A stretch of DNA of 11,255 nucleotides. Source: an uncultured Granulicatella sp. (GTDB lineage Bacteria > Bacillota > Bacilli > Lactobacillales > Aerococcaceae). Positions 6,859 through 11,255 of this stretch are shown one piece after another. Position 1 is the stretch's first letter. Each line of letters begins with the position of its first letter. Below the pieces are notes generated by a model, which saw only the letters and a program-made list of their open reading frames with translations, was not told where the DNA came from and did not search any database. Both the position numbers and the translations under genes were made by a program. The DNA is taken from contig CAMYBO010000028.1 of assembly GCA_947254045.1 (NCBI GenBank), positions 1 through 11,255 on the forward strand. Direction: 5' to 3'.

Positions 6859-6951
6859 ATGATGACCTATCAAAGAGGAAAAGAAAAAATCGTAATGGTT
6901 CTATTAGGAATACTCTTAGCTTTTATTTGTTATAAATTTTTCTTACATTAA
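6859..6951 (+). CDS. Small single-pass membrane peptide (30 aa), unknown function
   Basis: A 30-codon ORF starts with tandem ATGs after AAGGGA (6844-6849, spacing 9 nt). The N-terminus is polar and basic (R6, K8, K10). It is followed by a hydrophobic stretch from about residue 11 to 25 (IVMVLLGILLAFICY), then a short tail KFFLH. This predicts a tiny inner-membrane protein with the N-terminus inside. It is the first ORF of the exporter operon, only 17 nt before the ATPase gene, in the same orientation and behind the same promoter. I do not recognise a family. It may be an accessory subunit of the transporter, a leader peptide, or a chance ORF. The hydrophobic pattern and Shine-Dalgarno favour a real gene. 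Confidence 0.55.
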   Translation: MMTYQRGKEKIVMVLLGILLAFICYKFFLH

Positions 6952-6968
6952 TATAAAGGAGAACAAAT

Positions 6969-7907
6969 ATGGCATACGTTGAAATTCAATCTATTACAAA
7001 ATCATTTGATGAGAAAAAAGTATTAAATCAAGTATCGTTTGAAATTATGAAAGGGGAATGCTTTGGTTTATTAGGACCTAATGGAGCTGGTAAATCAACA
7101 TTGATTGATATTATTACTGGATTAAAGAAAACAGACCAAGGAGATGTCTTGATTGATGGGATGTCGATTAAAGAAGACGCCTTGATGATTCGACAAAAAT
7201 TAGGAGTCGTTCCACAAGAATTAGCGATTATTGAAGAATTAAATGCTGTCGATAATTTAACATATTTTGGTGGGTTATATGGCTTATATGGGAATACGCT
7301 AAAAGAGAGAATTGCAGAAATTCTAGCTGTAACTGGATTAGAAGAAAAGAAAAAAGAAAAAGTAAAAACTTTTTCAGGTGGGATGAAGAGACGATTGAAT
7401 ATGGGGATTGCTCTCTTACATCAACCAGAATTTTTAATTTTAGATGAGCCAACAGTTGGTGTTGACCCACAATCGAGACAACATATTTTTGACTTTTTAG
7501 AAGCTTTAAATCAACAAGGAACTACTATTTTATATACTTCGCATTATATGGAAGAAGTGGAAGCATTATGTGATCGTGTATTTATTATGGACCTTGGAGA
7601 AGAAGTGGCCTATGGAACAAAAGAACATGTGAAGGAATTAGTCGGTTTAACGTATTCTATTGAAGTAGTAATGGATCGTGTTCCACAAGGATTCGAGCAA
7701 GTAGTGCTAGATAGCGAAAACGGGATTCAAGAAGTAACAGTTTCAAATCGTCAAATGAACTTAGTCGTGGATCGTTCGATTTATTCGATGATGAAATTTA
7801 TTTCTTTAGTAGAAGAAAATCACTTAGTCATTAAAAAAGTTTCAGTTAATGAAACAACATTAGAAGAAGCCTTCTTGAAATTAACGGGAAAAGCACTACG
7901 AGATTAA
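6969..7907 (+). CDS. ABC-2 type exporter ATP-binding protein
   Basis: This is the ATPase that energises the two membrane proteins encoded downstream (312 aa). The nucleotide-binding domain contains Walker A GPNGAGKST (36-44), Q-loop Q83 in VPQE, signature FSGGMKRR (135-142), Walker B FLILDEP (155-161) with catalytic E160, the D-loop VGVDP, and switch H192 in YTSHYMEE. The GPNGAGKST, FSGGM and PTVGVDP forms are typical of the DRA/CcmA-like ATPases that drive drug, antibiotic or lipid exporters, not importers. A C-terminal extension of about 90 residues ends with TLEEAFLKLTG, a common feature of this subfamily. The start is set by AAAGGAG (6955-6961). The next gene begins 11 nt after its stop. 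The substrate is unknown. Confidence 0.93.
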   Translation: MAYVEIQSITKSFDEKKVLNQVSFEIMKGECFGLLGPNGAGKSTLIDIITGLKKTDQGDVLIDGMSIKEDALMIRQKLGVVPQELAIIEELNAVDNLTYFGGLYGLYGNTLKERIAEILAVTGLEEKKKEKVKTFSGGMKRRLNMGIALLHQPEFLILDEPTVGVDPQSRQHIFDFLEALNQQGTTILYTSHYMEEVEALCDRVFIMDLGEEVAYGTKEHVKELVGLTYSIEVVMDRVPQGFEQVVLDSENGIQEVTVSNRQMNLVVDRSIYSMMKFISLVEENHLVIKKVSVNETTLEEAFLKLTGKALRD

Positions 7908-7918
7908 AGGAGAGTACT

Positions 7919-9088
7919 ATGAAGTTTTGGTATTTTTTAAAAGTAAATATTCAGATGATGTTCAAACAGTTTCATATGTTGTTTTTTATGATTGTATTAG
8001 CTCCGCTAGTAGTAGGACTGTTTATTAATTTTTCATGTAAAAATGTCATTGAACGTAAACCGAATAAAGTAGATACATTATTATATGTAGAAAATCAAGA
8101 TCAAGAAGCTTTAGGAAATATTGTTCAAAAAACACTTGAACAATTGAACGAACAAAAAATCATCACTATAACAAATGATAAAGAAAAGGCAGAATTAATT
8201 GCTACTATTCCAACAAATTTTTCTAAAATAGTATCGGAAGGACAGCAAACAAATCCAATTCAAGTACAAAAGAAATCAAAAGTTTCAACGAGTGATCAAT
8301 TGACGTATGAAATTATCTTGAAAAATATTACAGGTCAATTATTCGAGCAAGCAGAATTGAAGGAATTGGTGAAGGATAAAAAACAAGTGGATGATGCAAC
8401 GGCAGCTGTAGTATCTACGCAGATTCTTCAAAAAACAAATGAGGTTCTTAGTACAGAACTCTATCAACGAAATGATTATCAAACAAGTCGAATGCTGACA
8501 AGCGAGCAATATTTCTCTACGGCACAATTAACGATGATTTTGGCTATAGTTTTTTCAACAGTGGTGGCAAGTGCTGTGAAGCCTGAATTAAGTGGGCTAA
8601 ATAAACGAGTGAAATTATTACCCCTTAGTGTTCGCCAAAGAGAAACGTATGGATTGATTTCGAATTTTATCCAATTTTATTTTTTTACTTTATTATATGT
8701 AGGAATTTGGAAGCTCATTAATCCATCAACTTTTAATGGCAATCTATTGGGAATTGCAGGGATTTTAGCGATTCAATTATTTGCAATACTATCGATAGCA
8801 GGATTTGTAAGTATATTTATTACGGAGAAAACGTTAGGATTATTTTCTTCTATTATCTCTATTGGATTTGTTCTTTTTTCAGGAGCTCTTCCACTCGATA
8901 AAATGAGTCCAATGTTCCATGGATTTGCAGATAATCTATTTAGAAGAGTATTAGTTGAACCAATTATTCGTATGATGCAACAAGAATCTGTAGCAGAATT
9001 TATCATAGTCTATTTGGTTATTATCATTGTAAGTTTATTCATTATGGAATTACAAATTCGTTGTTTACAAAGAAGGGAGGAATACTAA
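7919..9088 (+). CDS. ABC-2 type transporter permease, first subunit
   Basis: A 389-aa membrane protein with the ABC2_membrane_3 (YhgE/NatB-like) layout. One N-terminal helix (about 20-38) is followed by a large extracytoplasmic segment (about 39-200) rich in K, Q, E and T, and then about five helices from residue 201 to the end. It ends in a basic tail, RCLQRREEY. The Shine-Dalgarno AAAGGAGA (7906-7913) overlaps the ATPase stop codon, so translation is probably coupled. It is paired with the next gene, which has the same topology. The two presumably form a heterodimer with a dimer of the upstream ATPase. Family membership points to export or efflux (drugs, peptides, lipids or Na+), but nothing in the sequence fixes the substrate. 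Confidence 0.87.
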   Translation: MKFWYFLKVNIQMMFKQFHMLFFMIVLAPLVVGLFINFSCKNVIERKPNKVDTLLYVENQDQEALGNIVQKTLEQLNEQKIITITNDKEKAELIATIPTNFSKIVSEGQQTNPIQVQKKSKVSTSDQLTYEIILKNITGQLFEQAELKELVKDKKQVDDATAAVVSTQILQKTNEVLSTELYQRNDYQTSRMLTSEQYFSTAQLTMILAIVFSTVVASAVKPELSGLNKRVKLLPLSVRQRETYGLISNFIQFYFFTLLYVGIWKLINPSTFNGNLLGIAGILAIQLFAILSIAGFVSIFITEKTLGLFSSIISIGFVLFSGALPLDKMSPMFHGFADNLFRRVLVEPIIRMMQQESVAEFIIVYLVIIIVSLFIMELQIRCLQRREEY

Positions 9089-10182
9089 TGGATTTATTAA
9101 GAGGTATCTGGTTTCATATTAAAAGAATCGTAAAGAGTCCAGCATTAATAGGTCAAATGGTGATTCTTCCAACAGTTGTGACGCTTCTAATGGTGTTTAT
9201 TCAACTATCGTCTACAAATAAAAATAATACAACAACTTCTTCATCAACTCCTTCACTAGCAATGGTTTTAGAAGAAGGAAATGAAGAGTTTCAAAAAGAA
9301 TTAGAAAGTTTATATTCTGAAAATATTTTTTATACGGATAAAGAAAAAGCCTTAAACGATTTGGAAAAAGGTTATATTCGAAGTGTGTATGTAGTTCCTA
9401 AAAATTTTGTTCAATCTTTAGAAAATGGACAAAAAATACAGATGGAAGTGTATAGTCGTCAAAAACAAAAAGAAGTTTTATTAGAACAAGATATTCAAGG
9501 AATTTTGCAAAAACAATTAGTCAATACAGCTCTTCAAAAAGAAGGAATATTAGAAAAGGGAGAATTATTCAAACAAAGTGAAAATCAACTGATTCATTTT
9601 GAAGAAGAAAACTCAACAACTGTAAGATATGTGTTATTGCTATTATTAGTAATGTTTTATATTTTATTTAATATCGCTTCTATTTCGTTTGACTTAATTA
9701 CTTTTAAGAAAAATTATGTATTAAAACGTTCATTATTAGCGCCACGTTCAAATGCGTGGATTACAAAGAGCTTTTTAGGGGCATATTTTGTAGTCATGTT
9801 TGTTGCGAATCTATTCATTATCTTCTTTATTGATGAAGCAATGTCTGTAGGTATTCCAAATTGGTTCAATGTTTGTTTATTAGTGGCAAGTGGGATTATT
9901 TATAGTTTGAGTCTAGGATTGTTTTTATTTAGAATTTTTAAAAATCCAATGATAGCTCAACAAGTAGGGGTTTTCGGTTCCCTTTTACTTGCGGGACTAG
10001 GAATGGCACCAAAACTATTTCAGTCTGAGATTATTGATATTGTAGCGCATTTTAGTCCAGTTTACTGGTTTGTTCAAATCGTTGATCGTCAAGAATTACT
10101 TCCAGGCATTCCAATGATATTAGTCATGGCACTTGTATTTTTCACAGCTGGGAACTATCGTTTAGAAACGTATGTCGATTAA
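9088..10182 (+). CDS. ABC-2 type transporter permease, second subunit
   Basis: A 364-aa partner of the preceding permease with the same layout. One N-terminal helix (about 21-41) precedes an extracytoplasmic region to about residue 185. That region starts with a Ser/Thr/Asn-rich linker and is then Lys/Glu/Gln-rich. Five helices follow in the C-terminal half. The ATG at 9088 overlaps the upstream stop codon in a TAATG junction. It has a strong GGGAGG (9075-9080) 7 nt upstream, so this start replaces the longer TTG start at 9061. One-base overlap and matched topology argue for coupled translation and a heterodimeric transporter. No terminator hairpin is visible in the 67 nt before the next ORF, so read-through into the DUF554 remnant is possible. 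Confidence 0.87.
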   Translation: MDLLRGIWFHIKRIVKSPALIGQMVILPTVVTLLMVFIQLSSTNKNNTTTSSSTPSLAMVLEEGNEEFQKELESLYSENIFYTDKEKALNDLEKGYIRSVYVVPKNFVQSLENGQKIQMEVYSRQKQKEVLLEQDIQGILQKQLVNTALQKEGILEKGELFKQSENQLIHFEEENSTTVRYVLLLLLVMFYILFNIASISFDLITFKKNYVLKRSLLAPRSNAWITKSFLGAYFVVMFVANLFIIFFIDEAMSVGIPNWFNVCLLVASGIIYSLSLGLFLFRIFKNPMIAQQVGVFGSLLLAGLGMAPKLFQSEIIDIVAHFSPVYWFVQIVDRQELLPGIPMILVMALVFFTAGNYRLETYVD

Positions 10183-10188
10183 GAAGGT

Positions 10189-10217
10189 TTGCATCAAATT
10201 TTGAATAATGGTAGGAT
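10189..10217 (+). promoter_or_regulatory. Possible extended -10 promoter of the DUF554 gene
   Basis: TTGCAT (10189-10194), 17 bp, then TAGGAT (10212-10217) preceded by TGG, giving an extended -10 (TGn). Individual hexamers are weak (3/6 and 4/6), but the spacing and TGn motif fit. The gene's Shine-Dalgarno AAGGAG (10239-10244) is intact. Confidence 0.45.
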
Positions 10218-10249
10218 GAATTGAAAAAATATTAAACTAAGGAGATTAA

Positions 10250-10792
10250 ATGCCAGTAGGAATTATTATCAATTCATTTGCCATTTTATTAGGAGGAATC
10301 GTTGGAGGGCTTGCCGGACATAAAATCCCCTCAGAAATCAAAATTCAGTTAAATCTAATTTTTGGATTATCTGCTATGATGCTAGGAATTACTTCAATTG
10401 GGGTAGTAAAAAATATTTCAGCTGTCGTTCTGGCTATGATTATAGGAACAATAGTGGGGATTTCTTGTAAAGTAGGAGTAAGAATGAATCAATTAGGTCA
10501 ATTATTGGAACGTCCAGTATCAAAATTTAGCAGTGGAGGTAATGGTGGATTAAGTCAGGAAGAATTTTTGACGCAATTAGTAACGGTTATCGTATTATTT
10601 TGCTTTAGCGGAACAGGAATTTAAGGTTCGCTCGATTCTGGAATGACAGGAAATCATAGTATTTTAATTGCAAAATCTATTTTAGATTTTTTCACGGCTG
10701 CTATTTTTGCTTGTAATGTTAGATATGTCGTTTCATTAGTGGCAGTATCACAATTTATTACTTTCTTCTTACTATATCCATTTGGGACATAA
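10250..10792 (+). pseudogene. DUF554 family membrane protein, disrupted (nonsense plus 3' truncation)
   Basis: The first 124 codons read as a typical DUF554 (YdfK/YqgA-like) multi-helix membrane protein, from MPVGIIINSFAILLGG to the conserved VTVIVLFCFSGTGI. A TAA at 10622-10624 then interrupts the frame where family members usually have Tyr in GTGIYGSLD. The same frame continues for 55 codons with clear family sequence (GSLDSGMTGNHSILIAKS, FFTAAIFACN, YVVSL) and stops again at 10790-10792. Full-length members have about 225-240 residues, so roughly the last 50 are missing. After about 10781 the +1 frame reads LGHKFYH before a TGA at 10803, which may hint at a frameshift as well. Start codon and Shine-Dalgarno are intact. 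The family's function is not established. A short truncated membrane protein could still be made. Confidence 0.85.
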
Positions 10793-10801
10793 ATTCTATC
10801 A

Positions 10802-10830
10802 TTGATATCGCACTAAACTAGGAGTATAAT
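10802..10830 (+). promoter_or_regulatory. Sigma-A promoter of the UPF0145 gene
   Basis: TTGATA (10802-10807, 5/6) and a perfect TATAAT (10825-10830) are separated by exactly 17 bp. It is one of the best promoters in the window. Transcription would start near 10837, giving a leader of about 25 nt. The -35 box lies right at the decayed end of the DUF554 gene. Confidence 0.85.
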
Positions 10831-10861
10831 AAAATAAAAAAATCACAAAGGGGTGGTTAGG

Positions 10862-11179
10862 ATGATTATTACTACAACACCAACAATTGAAGGACACAAC
10901 ATTGTTGAATATAAGGGAATTGCTTTTGGAGAAGTTATTTCAGGGGTCAATGTATTAAAAGACCTTGGAGCAAGTTTTCGTGATTTCTTTGGTGGTCGTT
11001 CTCAAGGGTATGAAGAAGAATTATTAAAAGCTCGTGAAGATGCTCTTCGTGAATTAGAAAAACGTGCAGCTAATTTGGGAGCGAATGCTGTTGTCGGAGT
11101 GAAAATCGATGCTGAAACAGTAGGTACAGGTGGCATGTTAATGATAATGGCATCTGGAACTGCAGTTGTGATTGACTGA
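10862..11179 (+). CDS. UPF0145 (YbjQ-like) family protein
   Basis: A 105-aa small soluble protein of the UPF0145/YbjQ family, whose members are about 105 residues long. Family features visible are the N-terminal TTTPTIEGHNIVEYKGIAFG strand region, GGRSQGYEEEL (44-54), a charged helix ending in RAANLGANAVVGVKID (68-83), and the hydrophobic MLMIMASGTAVVI end (92-104). Members form ring-shaped oligomers and are sometimes annotated as heavy-metal-binding, but no biochemical role is established. ATG 10862 is preferred to GTG 10853. The Shine-Dalgarno-like GGGGTGG (10850-10856) overlaps that GTG and sits 5 nt before the ATG. It is monocistronic, with its own promoter and terminator. Confidence 0.9.
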   Translation: MIITTTPTIEGHNIVEYKGIAFGEVISGVNVLKDLGASFRDFFGGRSQGYEEELLKAREDALRELEKRAANLGANAVVGVKIDAETVGTGGMLMIMASGTAVVID

Positions 11180-11203
11180 ACTCCTTATTCGAAGATAGAA
11201 ATA

Positions 11204-11233
11204 GGGTTGATGGATTTTCCATCAACCTTTTTT
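11204..11233 (+). terminator. Intrinsic terminator after the UPF0145 gene
   Basis: A perfect 10-bp stem, GGTTGATGGA (11205-11214) with TCCATCAACC (11218-11227), has a TTT loop and is followed by six T residues (11228-11233). It starts 24 nt after the stop codon. The remaining 22 nt of the window hold nothing recognisable. Confidence 0.92.
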
Positions 11234-11255
11234 ATGCATAATAATGTATTACAAC

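Noticed and set aside
7228..7470. Minus-strand 80-aa ORF inside the ABC ATPase gene
   Set aside because: It lies entirely opposite a well-conserved ATPase coding sequence and has no recognisable domain. The other antisense ORFs inside ktrB, ktrA, dut, radA, yacL and the permeases were rejected for the same reason.
10250..10624. Complete 124-aa protein
   Set aside because: Family sequence continues in the same frame past the TAA, so the short ORF is the 5' part of a broken DUF554 gene and not a complete small protein.
10622..10624. Programmed stop-codon readthrough or unusual amino acid insertion in DUF554
   Set aside because: The codon is TAA, which is rarely recoded. There is no obvious downstream recoding structure, and the gene also lacks its C-terminus, so decay is the simpler explanation.
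1..11255. Phage-defence, CRISPR or mobile genetic element
   Set aside because: No direct-repeat array, transposase, integrase, toxin-antitoxin or defence-type domain was visible on either strand. All large ORFs belong to known housekeeping or transporter families.

Overview
The window looks like a chromosome segment from a low-GC Gram-positive bacterium, most likely a member of the Lactobacillales. The DNA is AT-rich (about two thirds A+T by eye), ribosome binding sites are strong AAGGAGG-type, and promoters are sigma-A-like with several extended -10 boxes. radA is followed directly by the PIN/TRAM gene (yacL type) with no disA between them, and a dUTPase gene sits just upstream. That order is typical of lactic acid bacteria rather than Bacillus. 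The family or genus (for example Carnobacteriaceae, Granulicatella-like) is only a guess. No mobile element, CRISPR array, rRNA or tRNA was seen.

Layout from left to right: (1) 84-2209, a two-gene Ktr-type potassium uptake operon, with membrane subunit ktrB then cytoplasmic RCK subunit ktrA, behind a good promoter. (2) 2208-2246, a strong hairpin with a T tract on each side, shared as terminator by ktrA (+) and the convergent msmK (-). (3) 2255-3358 on the minus strand, an orphan MsmK/UgpC-type sugar ABC transporter ATPase with a near-consensus CcpA (cre) site in its promoter spacer. (4) 3538-6750, a housekeeping operon dut-radA-yacL transcribed from an extended -10 promoter and closed by an intrinsic terminator. 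(5) 6763-10182, an ABC-2 type exporter module: two identical palindromic operators, a perfect -10 box, a 30-codon membrane-peptide ORF, an ATPase, and two related permease half-transporters. (6) 10189-10805, a DUF554 membrane protein gene broken by an in-frame stop and lacking its 3' part. (7) 10802-11233, a single-gene unit for a UPF0145 (YbjQ-like) protein with its own promoter and terminator.

The gene groups are mostly independent. Ktr proteins handle potassium and osmotic homeostasis. The MsmK-type ATPase probably energises carbohydrate importers encoded elsewhere. Dut and RadA protect DNA from uracil incorporation and support recombination. The ABC-2 module is probably an efflux or export system controlled by a regulator not encoded here. 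Four starts were moved downstream of the longest ORF because the Shine-Dalgarno or promoter position demands it: dut 3581, yacL 5564, second permease 9088, UPF0145 10862.

I did not find a convincing new biological system. The least explained items are the twin operators plus tiny membrane ORF ahead of the ABC-2 exporter, a perfect 13-bp inverted repeat with a 41-nt loop between msmK and dut, and the decaying DUF554 gene.
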